Shown here: piece by piece, positions 36,707-46,360 of the stretch
Position numbering within the stretch: the stretch's first letter is position 1
How the letters are laid out: the number at the start of each line of letters is the position of its first letter
Assembly (NCBI GenBank): GCA_027484055.1
Contig: JAIXQH010000044.1
Span: forward strand, 62,001 to 126,000
Reading direction: 5' to 3'
Source of the DNA: Verrucomicrobiaceae bacterium
GTDB taxonomy: Bacteria > Verrucomicrobiota > Verrucomicrobiia > Verrucomicrobiales > Akkermansiaceae
Length of the DNA: 64,000 nt
The notes under the pieces: generated by a model
Told to the model about the DNA's origin: nothing
Seen by the model: the letters and a program-made list of their open reading frames with translations, nothing else
Database searches by the model: none
Translations under genes and position numbers: made by a program

Positions 36707-38302
36707 ATGGCAACTTATCGTGTATTGGTCTCGGACCCTATTTCGGAAAAAGGCGTGGACGCACTCCGCTCAGCCCCAGAGATTTCCGTCGATGTGAACA
36801 CTGGTCTCAAGCCGGATGAACTCCTTAAAATCATCGGTGACTACCACGGCCTCGTCGTCCGCTCTCAGACCAAGGTCACCCCAGAAGTCTTCGCTGCGGC
36901 GAAAAATCTAAAAGCCATCGGCCGGGCCGGTGTCGGTGTGGATAACATCGACCGCAGCGCTGCTACCGACCATGGCGTGGTGGTGATGAACACTCCCAGT
37001 GGCAACACCATTTCCACCGCCGAGCACGCCTTCACCTTGATGCTTTCTCTTGCGCGGAACATCCCCCAGGCCCACGCCTCGATCATCGCTGGGAAATGGG
37101 ATCGTAAATCCTTTGAAGGCGTCGAGCTCTTCGGCAAGAGGCTCGCCATCCTCGGCATGGGCCGCATCGGCACGGAATTCGCCAAGCGCGCGCAAGCCTT
37201 CGGCATGGTCGTCGTCGCCTACGACCCCTTCCTCACCGCCGCCCGCGCCCAGTCACTGAAGGTCGAACTCGCAGAAAGTGCCGCCATCGCCCTCACGGGT
37301 GCTGACGTCGTCACTCTACACATCCCACTCACGCCAGAGACTCAGCACATCCTCAACGCCGAGCGCATCGGCCTCATGAATCCCGGAGCCCTCATCATCA
37401 ACTGCGCCCGTGGCGGACTGGTGGATGAAGCCGCCGCGAAGGCCCAGATCGACTCCGGTCACCTCGCTGGAATCGCGCTCGATGTCTTTGAAACTGAGCC
37501 ACCCACGGCTGAGTTCCCGCTCTTCGGCTCAAAAAAATGCGTTTTCACCCCCCACCTTGGTGCCTCTACCGCAGAAGCCCAAGAAAATGTCGGGATCGAA
37601 GTCGCCCACCAAGTTCGCAATTTCCTCCTCACCGGTGAAATTGTCAACGCGGTCAACATGCCGAATCTCGACAGCCGCACCCTCGAAAGCGTCGGCCCTT
37701 ACCTCGATCTCGCGGACTCCCTCGGCAAGCTCCTCTCCAAAATCGCCCCGGCGCAATGCGACGCCATCCGCGTTTCCTACTTGGGACCCGTCTCCGAATT
37801 GGACACCGAACTCATCACCCGCAAGGTGCTCACCGGCTACCTTGCAGGCGCACACCACGAGGCTCAGGTGAATTTGATCAATGCCCCAGCCGTCGCCAAG
37901 GCGCACGGCATCCTCGTTTCCAAGTCCACGGTGGCCCTCGCCACGAACTGCACCGAGCTCATCGAGGTCTCCGCCATCAAGGGCGGTGAAGTCTGCACGG
38001 TCGCAGGCACCTTCTTTGGCAAGTCCGCTCGGATCGTCCACATTGCTGGCCACTATGTGGAAACCAGCCCGAAAGGAAAATTCCTCTTCGTGGAAAATGA
38101 CGACCGTCCCGGCATCGTCGGAACTCTGGGCACCAGCCTCGGAAGCGCCTCTGTCAACATCGCCAATATGGCACTCAGCCGCACCAGCGACCGGAAACAA
38201 GCGGTCACCGTCATCGAAGTGGACACCGAACCGAGCGCCGATCTCCTCGCCACCCTGAGAGCGACTCCTGGAATCCTCCGCGTGCTGAGCTTCGAGCTAT
38301 AA
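36707..38302 (+). CDS. serA: D-3-phosphoglycerate dehydrogenase (long, ACT-containing form)
   Basis: A 531-residue enzyme of the first step of serine synthesis, oxidising 3-phosphoglycerate with NAD+. The Rossmann motif GMGRIG is at 150-155; catalytic Arg235 is in NCARGGLVDE, and His283 lies in FTPHLGASTAEAQENV. After the catalytic part come the intervening domain (about 320-450) and a C-terminal ACT domain (about 455-531, GKFLFVENDDRPGIVGTLGT), which usually mediates serine feedback. Confidence 0.96.
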   Translation: MATYRVLVSDPISEKGVDALRSAPEISVDVNTGLKPDELLKIIGDYHGLVVRSQTKVTPEVFAAAKNLKAIGRAGVGVDNIDRSAATDHGVVVMNTPSGNTISTAEHAFTLMLSLARNIPQAHASIIAGKWDRKSFEGVELFGKRLAILGMGRIGTEFAKRAQAFGMVVVAYDPFLTAARAQSLKVELAESAAIALTGADVVTLHIPLTPETQHILNAERIGLMNPGALIINCARGGLVDEAAAKAQIDSGHLAGIALDVFETEPPTAEFPLFGSKKCVFTPHLGASTAEAQENVGIEVAHQVRNFLLTGEIVNAVNMPNLDSRTLESVGPYLDLADSLGKLLSKIAPAQCDAIRVSYLGPVSELDTELITRKVLTGYLAGAHHEAQVNLINAPAVAKAHGILVSKSTVALATNCTELIEVSAIKGGEVCTVAGTFFGKSARIVHIAGHYVETSPKGKFLFVENDDRPGIVGTLGTSLGSASVNIANMALSRTSDRKQAVTVIEVDTEPSADLLATLRATPGILRVLSFEL

Positions 38303-38366
38303 AAAATCACGAAACCTGAAAAATCCGTTGCCAACCCCGCACCTGTTTTCCTACCATCCATCCAGC

Positions 38367-38798
38367 ATGAAAAAACTCCTCGTTATTGCTACCACCTTCG
38401 CTGCCATCAGCAGCGTCGCCATGGCTGACATTCAAGCGCCTCCGGGCTCCACCTACACCGCCTCGCGTAAGTTGGGTCGTGCCCTCAGCAACATTGTTTA
38501 TGGGTTCGTTGAGATCCCAGAACAAATCGTCCGTAAGGATGATGCTTACGGCCGCAATGCTGGCTACAGCTACGGCATCATCGACGGTGCAAGCCGCGGA
38601 ATGCGTCGTCTGGGATATGGCTTCTACGAACTCATCACCTTCACCTGCCCAACCTATCGCGGCACCTACAAACCACCTTATGAGAGATGTGGTGCCGACA
38701 ACCGCATCGAGATGAACCCGCATGACGGCCTCTCCGAGTTCCCACCAGAACTTGGTTTCGAGAATGGCTTCCAGCACACACGCTCACAAAAATACTGA
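38367..38798 (+). CDS. Exosortase-associated protein, TIGR04073-like
   Basis: A 143-residue secreted protein. The ATG at 38367 begins the signal peptide MKKLLVIATTFAAISSVAMA. The mature part has SRKLGRALSNIVYGFVEIPEQIVRK and GMRRLGYGFYELITFTCPTYRG, a Gly/Tyr-patterned sequence I associate with the TIGR04073 family found in genomes with exosortases (from memory). Function is unknown. A strong terminator follows. Confidence 0.75.
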   Translation: MKKLLVIATTFAAISSVAMADIQAPPGSTYTASRKLGRALSNIVYGFVEIPEQIVRKDDAYGRNAGYSYGIIDGASRGMRRLGYGFYELITFTCPTYRGTYKPPYERCGADNRIEMNPHDGLSEFPPELGFENGFQHTRSQKY

Positions 38799-38827
38799 GC
38801 CTGTAGGGATCATTTAAGATTTCCTCA

Positions 38828-38860
38828 CCCGTTTACGACTCGTTCGTAGACGGGTTTTTT
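38828..38860 (+). terminator. Terminator after the TIGR04073-like gene
   Basis: CCCGTTTACGA and TCGTAGACGGG form an 11-bp stem (one G-T pair) with a 5-base loop, followed by six T residues, 30 bp after the stop codon at 38798. Confidence 0.88.
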
Positions 38861-38881
38861 ATTGGCAGAAAATGGACCCAC

Positions 38882-38917
38882 AAAAAAAACGCGCTACCCG
38901 GTGAAGGATAGCGCGTT
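38882..38917 (-). terminator. Terminator of gap
   Basis: AACGCGCTA and TAGCGCGTT form a perfect 9-bp stem with a 12-base loop. Read on the minus strand the second arm is followed by a run of T (eight A residues at 38882-38889 on the plus strand). It lies 25 bp after the end of gap. Confidence 0.88.
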
Positions 38918-38941
38918 GAAGACTTATTCCTCTAAGATCCT

Positions 38942-40102
<1,161 letters not shown>

Positions 40103-40894
40103 TCACCAAAGACCGATCGCGGCGGCCAGCGTGATGACGGTCACCTCACCCGGACGAATCCGGCTTTGACCGATCATGGCATCCGGGAAAATGACTTCAA
40201 GGCAAGGTGAGCGCTCGGCCGTCGTCGCGAGGACGGGCTGCGTGGGGATGTGGATGCGGCCTTGATGAATCTTGCCGCCCCATGGGTCGATGTAGGTGAC
40301 GGGGTAGAAAGTCGCGTCCTTGCTCAAGTCGCGCGGGATACTGCGTAGGGTGACAAAATGCGCCCCAATCGCCGTCCAAGTGGCAGCCCCGCCTTTCTGC
40401 GTCCGCCATGCGTAGCGGCGGAGACTGATGATGGGTGGGAGTCCGTCGCGCGCAGACTGGCTCAGCAATGCGTGGCTGCGGTGAAGTAGCTGGGGAAGGC
40501 TCTCACCTGATTTCAAAAATAGGATGGATTCCTGCAACGCAGGGAGTCGAGCGCTCTTAGTAAGGACATTCGCGAGTTCCTTTAAATCAGAGACGTTTAC
40601 GCCCCGTTTCGCCCCACGGGTCTGGCCATGGGTCGTGTGGGAAGGCAGCAGCTCGACTTTCCGCAGCAGCGAGCTGAGGCGTTGTTGATCCGTATTTCCT
40701 GGAATCGACAAGGCGAGCCGCTGCCAGTCCGCGCTACCAAAGCGGAAGGCATTGAGAAGAGCGGCGGGGCCACAAGCCGTCGCACTGAGATCGAGCTGAT
40801 TCGCAGGTGCTTGCGAAACCGGGGGGGCAGGAGGAGCCGCACAGGAGGAAAGTAGGCAGCTCATGAGGCAGCTACTTGCCACTAACCGGAACAT
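40103..40894 (-). CDS. C39-like cysteine-peptidase-fold lipoprotein
   Basis: A 263-residue protein if it starts at 40894, overlapping the upstream subtilase gene by 23 bp; an ATG at 40864 is also possible. A lipobox (LLSSC) places it in the outer envelope. TACGPAALLNAF has the Cys-Gly-Pro-Ala pattern of C39-like (papain-fold) peptidases, and IGAHFVTLRSI could supply the histidine, YIDPWGG the Asp. Whether it is an active peptidase is uncertain. The overlap with a subtilisin-type protease gene suggests a joint role in processing envelope proteins; that is inference. Confidence 0.7.
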   Translation of the reverse strand: MFRLVASSCLMSCLLSSCAAPPAPPVSQAPANQLDLSATACGPAALLNAFRFGSADWQRLALSIPGNTDQQRLSSLLRKVELLPSHTTHGQTRGAKRGVNVSDLKELANVLTKSARLPALQESILFLKSGESLPQLLHRSHALLSQSARDGLPPIISLRRYAWRTQKGGAATWTAIGAHFVTLRSIPRDLSKDATFYPVTYIDPWGGKIHQGRIHIPTQPVLATTAERSPCLEVIFPDAMIGQSRIRPGEVTVITLAAAIGLW

Positions 40895-42488
40895 AAGTGT
40901 CTGAGCGTTTGTCGTTTGAGGGCTTTGAGTCCTGCAATCCATTCGATAGACTCACCACGGAGGTGTAGGTTATTTGGCTGGCATCTCGCTGAGAAATCGG
41001 AATGCGGAGCGCTTGCACGCCACCGACGGCGAGGGATGTGACATTTGATCTTACCTGTCCATTGGGGGTAGAAATCAGGACTCCAGTATTGATGAGAGGC
41101 TCGGTGCCACGGTTCTGGATAAGGACTTCCACTTCGCCGTAGGGTGCGGTGGCGGTGGCGGGTAGGATTTGCTGGGAAGCGACTGCGGCGTCGTAAATTC
41201 CGCGCTTGGTGCCATTTGCGACGCGGCCAAGATCTAGCATTCCACTGCCGTTGACGGCGTCGACCCCGGCGGCACCGCTGTCGTTCAGATAGGAGTAAGC
41301 GACATCGACCGCTTGGCGTGTTGTCAGTGACTCATTTCCGGGACGGCCCAGGATCCACGCGACCGCGCCGGTCACGATGGGCGCACTGAATGAGGTCCCG
41401 CTGACACTCGCAGCGCGGTCCTGTGTCCAGGCCGCATTGACGCCGTAGCCGGGCGCGGTGATGACTTTATCGCTACCCGTGTTGGAAAAATCCAAGTGAT
41501 TCCCGAGTGCGTCCACTCCGCCCACGGGCACCACGCCTTGGTTCGCGGCGGGGTAGGAAATTTTCCCAGCTCCGTTGTTTCCCGCTGCGGCGATGACGAC
41601 GGCTCCGTAGCCCTCGGCGTAAGCGAGCGCTTGGGCGACAAGTGAGCTGTAATGCTGGCTGCCAGAGGAGATATTGATCAATTTCGCCCCACCATCCACT
41701 GCGGCGATGATGGCTTGGGCGATGGTGTAGTCGTCTGAAACACCGTCATCATTGACCGCGCGGATCGAGAGAATCGATGAGGCAGGAGCGACTCCCGGGG
41801 TGAGCTCGCCAGTGCCGATGATCATGGAAGCCACCGCCGTGCCGTGGCCATTTTGCTTGGATAAATCGGTGGGGAGAGCCACTAGGTCGAGCCAAGAGAT
41901 CCGGCCTTTGAAGGCTTTATTTGCCGTGACGCCGGTGTCGATGATAGCGATCAGCACCCCTTTTCCAGCTCCAGAATTGTCACCGGTGATGCCCAGCCAA
42001 TCGAGCAGGCCAGCTCCCAGTGGCACGGCTCCAGCTTGCGCGGTGCCATTCACGGGCTGGGGGATGTTCATCGGAAAGATCAACGAGAGTGCCTCGCTGC
42101 CGTCGAGCAATGAGGCAAGGTCATCATAGTTTGAGAAACCGATTCGCAAGGCATGGAGGGCGTCGATTTGGCCGAGGATGTTGACGCGGTCACCTGCGCG
42201 TTTCAAGAACGCGGCCAGGCTCGCTTGATCCTTAAAAACAAGGGTGCGCTGGCCAAGGAGAGCACCCGCTTTTAGGGCTTCGAGGTCACCCTCGCCCTTC
42301 GGAGCTCGGGTCTCGCGGCGGAACTTGGGCGCTTCTTCTTCCACGAAGTGCTTCAGGGCTGTCTTGGCAGGTGGCTTCGGGGCCGTGTCTTTGGCAACGG
42401 GTGTCGGCATGGCGGTGCGAGCGAGCCAATAGCCCAGCATCATCATGATCACGCTGGAGAGAGTATAGATGATCCAGCGTGATTTCAT
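40872..42488 (-). CDS. Membrane-anchored subtilisin-like serine protease (S8)
   Basis: A 538-residue protein with an N-terminal hydrophobic anchor (about 6-24), a propeptide-like region to about 150, and an S8 catalytic domain. The triad is Asp184 (IAIIDTGV), His215 (NGHGTAVA) and Ser366 (SGTSFSAP), with the oxyanion Asn in AAAGNNG (about 304). A strand-rich domain follows (about 430-538, EVLIQNRGTEPLINTGVLIS). It probably acts in the periplasm or at the surface. It overlaps the C39-like gene downstream. Confidence 0.93.
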   Translation of the reverse strand: MKSRWIIYTLSSVIMMMLGYWLARTAMPTPVAKDTAPKPPAKTALKHFVEEEAPKFRRETRAPKGEGDLEALKAGALLGQRTLVFKDQASLAAFLKRAGDRVNILGQIDALHALRIGFSNYDDLASLLDGSEALSLIFPMNIPQPVNGTAQAGAVPLGAGLLDWLGITGDNSGAGKGVLIAIIDTGVTANKAFKGRISWLDLVALPTDLSKQNGHGTAVASMIIGTGELTPGVAPASSILSIRAVNDDGVSDDYTIAQAIIAAVDGGAKLINISSGSQHYSSLVAQALAYAEGYGAVVIAAAGNNGAGKISYPAANQGVVPVGGVDALGNHLDFSNTGSDKVITAPGYGVNAAWTQDRAASVSGTSFSAPIVTGAVAWILGRPGNESLTTRQAVDVAYSYLNDSGAAGVDAVNGSGMLDLGRVANGTKRGIYDAAVASQQILPATATAPYGEVEVLIQNRGTEPLINTGVLISTPNGQVRSNVTSLAVGGVQALRIPISQRDASQITYTSVVSLSNGLQDSKPSNDKRSDTYVPVSGK

Positions 42489-42530
42489 GAAGATGGTGCT
42501 AGGCTAGTTTTGCACTCTTCGCAAAACCTT

Positions 42531-42550
42531 TCTCTGAGGCACCTCAGAGA
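42531..42550 (-). terminator. Hairpin after the DUF1080 gene stop
   Basis: TCTCTGAG and CTCAGAGA form a perfect 8-bp stem with a 4-base loop immediately beyond the DUF1080 stop codon on the minus strand. The following sequence is AAGGTTTTGC, a weak T tract, so termination may be incomplete before the subtilase gene. Confidence 0.5.
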
Positions 42551-43270
42551 TCAATCGGCCGTTTTGAGGACCATGTCCTTGAACTGGACCGTCATCGGTG
42601 CGCCCTTATGAAGTTGCAGGCCGATGGTGCCGGTCTTGGCCGCGACCGAGCCTTCGTCGGTCACATCCACGGTCAATTTACCGTTGATGAAGTGTTGGAG
42701 GTGATTTCCCTTGGCGATGATGACGTATTCATTCCAGTCGCCCGGGTGGATCGCTGCTTGGATTTCGTCAGACTTGCCGACTTCACCGACCACCTCGATT
42801 TTCGGCTTCATCGGCGCTTTCGGATCGGCGCCGTCGCGAATCACCACTTTCTGGCCACGCAAGGCGAGAATGCCGCGTCCTTTTTCCTCGTAGAGAATAC
42901 CGCTAAATTTTTTACCCGTTTCAAAATCCGCTTGGTAGCCGGAAAGCACGGAATACTCGGGTTTCACGTTTTTACTGCGATACTGCACGCCGGAGTTGCC
43001 GAATCCATCGGTCTTCCCAGCGGCATCGACGATTTTGTATTTAAAACGGAGTTCAAAATCACCGACCTCGCCGTCCCAGACAAGGAACGTGTTTTCAAGG
43101 ACGGCCGTTTCAGGGGTCGTCTTACCCGTGATCACGCCACCCTCGGCACTCCAGAATCCGGACTCACCGGTCCAACCTCTGAGGTCTTTACCATTGAATA
43201 AATTAACCTCACCGGCAGAAGCCAGCGCGGCGGTAGAGGCGAGTGCGAGTATAACTGAGATCGATTTCAT
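42551..43270 (-). CDS. Secreted DUF1080 (3-keto-disaccharide hydrolase-type) protein
   Basis: A 239-residue protein with a signal peptide (about 1-19). The mature part shows the DUF1080 pattern: VNLFNGKDLRGWTGESGFWS, DFELRFKYKIVDA, NSGVQYRS, GDWNEYVIIAKGNHLQHFIN. This concanavalin-like family is abundant in Verrucomicrobiota and Planctomycetota, and some members hydrolyse 3-keto-glycosides. A periplasmic carbohydrate role is likely; the substrate is unknown. The next gene diverges. Confidence 0.9.
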   Translation of the reverse strand: MKSISVILALASTAALASAGEVNLFNGKDLRGWTGESGFWSAEGGVITGKTTPETAVLENTFLVWDGEVGDFELRFKYKIVDAAGKTDGFGNSGVQYRSKNVKPEYSVLSGYQADFETGKKFSGILYEEKGRGILALRGQKVVIRDGADPKAPMKPKIEVVGEVGKSDEIQAAIHPGDWNEYVIIAKGNHLQHFINGKLTVDVTDEGSVAAKTGTIGLQLHKGAPMTVQFKDMVLKTAD

Positions 43271-43388
43271 GAGGTATTGGAGTGGTTTATCTAAAGTAAG
43301 CTAAGCAAAAACGTGGCAGCTAGCAGAGATCTTACAAACGCCACGATTTCGAATAGCATTGAGTCTCTCTTTGTCACATAGCTTTTTC

Positions 43389-43913
43389 ATGATTTCGGAA
43401 AATCCCGCCCCAAAGCCCGCAGAAAGCACACTCGCCGGTCGCTTATACCTCTGCGTTCTAGGGCTCTCGGTGGCACTTGCGGGACTGGTGTTCTTCGGCT
43501 TGATGGCGAGAAGCTACTTGCGAGCCAAGGAGATGCGGACATGGCCTCGCGTGCCCTGCGTGATCATTGTTTCAGAAATCGAGGAGCGCCAGCACGATGA
43601 AAACTCTGAGCCTGAGTATCGGCAAAATCTCTCCTACGGCTATGAATGGCAGGGTAAGGCCCGCACAGGCGACCACTTGTCGCTGCGCACCAACCCCTGG
43701 ACATCAAAAGCTCCGGTCATTCAGGAACGCGCTGCCCAATACCCAGTGGGACTCAACACCACTTGCCTAGTCGATCCCGCAAACCCAGATTTTTCCGTGC
43801 TCAAGCCCGACTCCCTCGCCCCTGGCTACTCGATTTGGTTCCCCTCCCTTTTCATCATCGGCGGGCTCGGCATCACCATCCGTGCTGCCATTGGGGCGAA
43901 GACAAAACGGTAA
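43389..43913 (+). CDS. DUF3592 membrane protein
   Basis: A 174-residue protein; the ATG at 43389 is preferred over in-frame codons from 43359. Two membrane helices (about 19-40 and 146-166) flank a periplasmic domain with RTWPRVPCVIIVSEIEER, NLSYGYEWQGKARTGDHLSL and YPVGLNTTCLVDPANPDFSV, the DUF3592 pattern. No function is known for the family. Confidence 0.78.
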   Translation: MISENPAPKPAESTLAGRLYLCVLGLSVALAGLVFFGLMARSYLRAKEMRTWPRVPCVIIVSEIEERQHDENSEPEYRQNLSYGYEWQGKARTGDHLSLRTNPWTSKAPVIQERAAQYPVGLNTTCLVDPANPDFSVLKPDSLAPGYSIWFPSLFIIGGLGITIRAAIGAKTKR

Positions 43914-43958
43914 AACCCAGCTCCTTTATTTCGCGGGGTTGACAGACCCAGCTGATCC

Positions 43959-44822
43959 ATGAAGCTTCCCGCCATGAATTTCATTAAGAAATCCCTGCGT
44001 GCCATGATCCCGACTGCGGCCGGCTTGGCACTTGCCTTCACTGCTAATGTCCGCGCTGAAACCACCATGCCTGAAACTCCATCCGACGTCAAAGCCGCCC
44101 CTGCCGATGCCTCAAAAACAGCATCCGGCCTAGCCTCTAAAGTCATCCAAGCGGGTAAAGGCGAAGTACACCCGAGCGCCGCTGACACCGTGACCGTCCA
44201 CTACTCTGGGTGGACCACCGACGGCAAACTCTTCGACAGCTCCGTCAAACGCGGCCAACCCACCAGCTTCCCGCTCAATGGCGTTATCAAAGGCTGGACC
44301 GAAGGCTTGCAACTCATGGTCGAGGGTGAAAAACGCCGCTTCTGGATCCCTGCTGACCTCGCCTATGGTGAAAATCCCGGCGGCGGACGTCCCGGCGGCC
44401 TTTTGGTCTTCGACGTCGAGCTGCTCGGCATCAAGCAAGCTCCCAAGCCACCTACCGTCCCAGAAGACGTCGCCGCAGCGCCCGAATCTGCCGAAAAAAC
44501 CGCTTCTGGCATCGCCTCCCGTGTCCTCACCAAGGGCACAGGTAGCACACACCCCAAGGCGACCGACCAGGTCAAGGTCCACTACTCTGGCTGGACCACC
44601 GATGGCAAACTCTTCGACAGCTCCGTGATGCGTGGCGAGTCGATCGTTTTCCCGCTCAACCAAGTCATCCCCGGCTGGACCGAGGGCGTGCAACTCATGG
44701 TCGAGGGTGAAAAACGCCGCCTCTGGATCCCTGGGAAATTGGCCTACGGTGACAGTGCACCTCCAGGAGCACCTGCCGGCACGCTCGTCTTCGACGTCGA
44801 GCTGCTTGAAATCGTCAAATGA
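43959..44822 (+). CDS. Tandem FKBP-type peptidyl-prolyl isomerase, exported
   Basis: A 287-residue protein with a signal peptide (about 5-33; a second ATG at 43974 is possible). Two nearly identical FKBP domains lie at about 60-160 and 183-287, each with VTVHYSGWTTDGKLFDSSV-like sequence, GWTEGLQLMVEGEKRRFWIP and a LVFDVELL end. Each should catalyse cis-trans isomerisation of prolyl bonds during periplasmic folding. The stop overlaps the next ATG by 4 bp. The high identity between the two halves points to a recent internal duplication. Confidence 0.92.
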   Translation: MKLPAMNFIKKSLRAMIPTAAGLALAFTANVRAETTMPETPSDVKAAPADASKTASGLASKVIQAGKGEVHPSAADTVTVHYSGWTTDGKLFDSSVKRGQPTSFPLNGVIKGWTEGLQLMVEGEKRRFWIPADLAYGENPGGGRPGGLLVFDVELLGIKQAPKPPTVPEDVAAAPESAEKTASGIASRVLTKGTGSTHPKATDQVKVHYSGWTTDGKLFDSSVMRGESIVFPLNQVIPGWTEGVQLMVEGEKRRLWIPGKLAYGDSAPPGAPAGTLVFDVELLEIVK

Positions 44823-45289
44823 TCCAGCCCTGGACCTTACGAATACTCGCCGCGACCAGTCTCGGCTTCACCTCATGCGCCATTCCAGCGCATGAGGCTC
44901 TTCCCGGGCAGGATGAGGTGGCCACCCAACCGCCGCTCATGAATGGCCGGGGGAAAGTCACCTCCATTTCCATTCCCGACTTTTTCCCACTCCAGCAGTC
45001 GGGCCAAGTGCTGCTCTACGACGCGCGGCCCCGCTTTTTCTACAGCCTCGGCCACCTCCCCGGTGCCATTAGCTTGCCGATTTCGGGCTGCGACACGGAA
45101 ATCGCCAAGCGCGAACCCGAAATCAAAGCCGCGCTCGCCGCCAAGAAAACCATCGTCGTTTACTGTACCAATCACCTCTGCCCGGACGCCCGCACTCTTG
45201 CCAACCATCTCGCCGATTTCGGCCACTCCTCCTCCACCCTCACCGGCGGCTGGGAGTCTTGGAAAGAACGTGAGCTCCCAACCGAATAA
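44819..45289 (+). CDS. Rhodanese-like lipoprotein
   Basis: A 156-residue protein with a lipobox-like LGFTSC at the end of the signal peptide. About 50-150 form a rhodanese fold: LLYDARPRFFYSLGHLPGAI, the active loop VVYCTNHLCPDA with the catalytic-position cysteine, and the end LTGGWESWKERELP. Substrate is unknown. It is translationally coupled to the FKBP gene. Confidence 0.85.
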   Translation: MIQPWTLRILAATSLGFTSCAIPAHEALPGQDEVATQPPLMNGRGKVTSISIPDFFPLQQSGQVLLYDARPRFFYSLGHLPGAISLPISGCDTEIAKREPEIKAALAAKKTIVVYCTNHLCPDARTLANHLADFGHSSSTLTGGWESWKERELPTE

Positions 45290-45314
45290 ATCTCCTAACC
45301 ACCTACTCCATCCT

Positions 45315-45635
45315 ATGTCTTCATTCACCAACGTCACTGTCGATGCCAAGGCTAACGTCTACTTCGACGGCCAAGTCGTGTCCCACACCGTCCATTTCCA
45401 AGACGGCACCAAGAAAACCCTCGGCCTCATTTATCCCGGGAAATTCCACTTCGGCACCGCCGCTCCCGAGCGCATGGAAATCATCGCCGGCAGCTGCTCC
45501 ATCATCCTCGACGGGACCGATGAGGTTCTCGAAATCCAAGCTGGCTCCCACTTCGACGTCGCCGGAAACAGCGGCTTCACCATCACCGTTAAAGACGGCA
45601 TTTGCGAATACATCTGCTCATTCCTCGCGGCATAA
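45315..45635 (+). CDS. ppnP: Pyrimidine/purine nucleoside phosphorylase, PpnP-like (DUF1255)
   Basis: A 106-residue cupin-fold protein of normal PpnP length. Features include FTNVTVDAKANVYFDGQVVS, LGLIYPGKFHFGTAAPERME and AGSHFDVAGNSGFTITVKDG. PpnP phosphorolyses a broad range of nucleosides to base and ribose 1-phosphate. It starts 25 bp after the rhodanese gene; its stop (TAA) shares a base with the next ATG. Confidence 0.9.
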   Translation: MSSFTNVTVDAKANVYFDGQVVSHTVHFQDGTKKTLGLIYPGKFHFGTAAPERMEIIAGSCSIILDGTDEVLEIQAGSHFDVAGNSGFTITVKDGICEYICSFLAA

Positions 45636-46360
45636 TGTCACGCCCCAGGGCCATCGGACTCGGCGCTTCCTTGCTTCTCACGGCCTGTGGGATTCGCCTA
45701 CCCGATGCGCCCATACCGCTGCCTCGCCGCGATCCAGACACCAGCCGCTTCATCCCCGGACCGGGTAAGACCGAGCCGGAGATCCTCGTATGGCTCATTT
45801 CCGACGAGCTGCACACCGGCATGGTCTTTGAGTATCAATGGCTCATCGAGTCCGGATTCCGCCCACCACTCGGCTTTGGCCAGCCGAAATACGTCACCCT
45901 CAGTTGGGGAGACCGGACCGCCTATGTTGAAAAAGGTCTGCACTCACCGTGGAAAGTTTTTAAAGCTCTCTTCCTCCCCACCCCATCAGTCATGGAACTG
46001 ATCCCCGCCAACTGGAATGTCACCGAAGTCTGCCCCCACCAGCGGATTTGGCGGAAATCCGTCGCGCGTGACCGGGGTAAAGACCTCGCCGCGTTTTTAA
46101 ATGATTGCAGCATCCACGACGCGACCGGCCACCCCATCACCTGCGGCAGCTCAAGCTGGGGTGGCGGAGTGCTGCTTGAGTCGCGCCACGTGTATTTCAT
46201 CCCCCGTGTTTGTAATATCTGGACCGGACAAGCCATCGAGTCCCTCGGCGGCACCATCCACCCCTGGCAAGCCATGTTTGCCAACGACCTCATCCGCCAA
46301 GCGGAAATGCCTCACAACGGCTACGAACAAATCTGGTGGGGAAGCGCTGAAACGCCTTAA
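45635..46360 (+). CDS. DUF2459-like lipoprotein
   Basis: A 241-residue protein whose ATG shares one base with the ppnP stop. A lipobox (LLLTAC) follows a short signal. The domain has LVWLISDELHTGMVFEYQWL, VTLSWGDRTAYVE and [15 protein letters not shown]; the spaced His and Trp residues fit DUF2459, a family of unknown function. The 3' end overlaps the convergent tilS stop by four bases (46357-46360). Confidence 0.7.
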   Translation: MSRPRAIGLGASLLLTACGIRLPDAPIPLPRRDPDTSRFIPGPGKTEPEILVWLISDELHTGMVFEYQWLIESGFRPPLGFGQPKYVTLSWGDRTAYVEKGLHSPWKVFKALFLPTPSVMELIPANWNVTEVCPHQRIWRKSVARDRGKDLAAFLNDCSIHDATGHPITCGSSSWGGGVLLESRHVYFIPRVCNIWTGQAIESLGGTIHPWQAMFANDLIRQAEMPHNGYEQIWWGSAETP

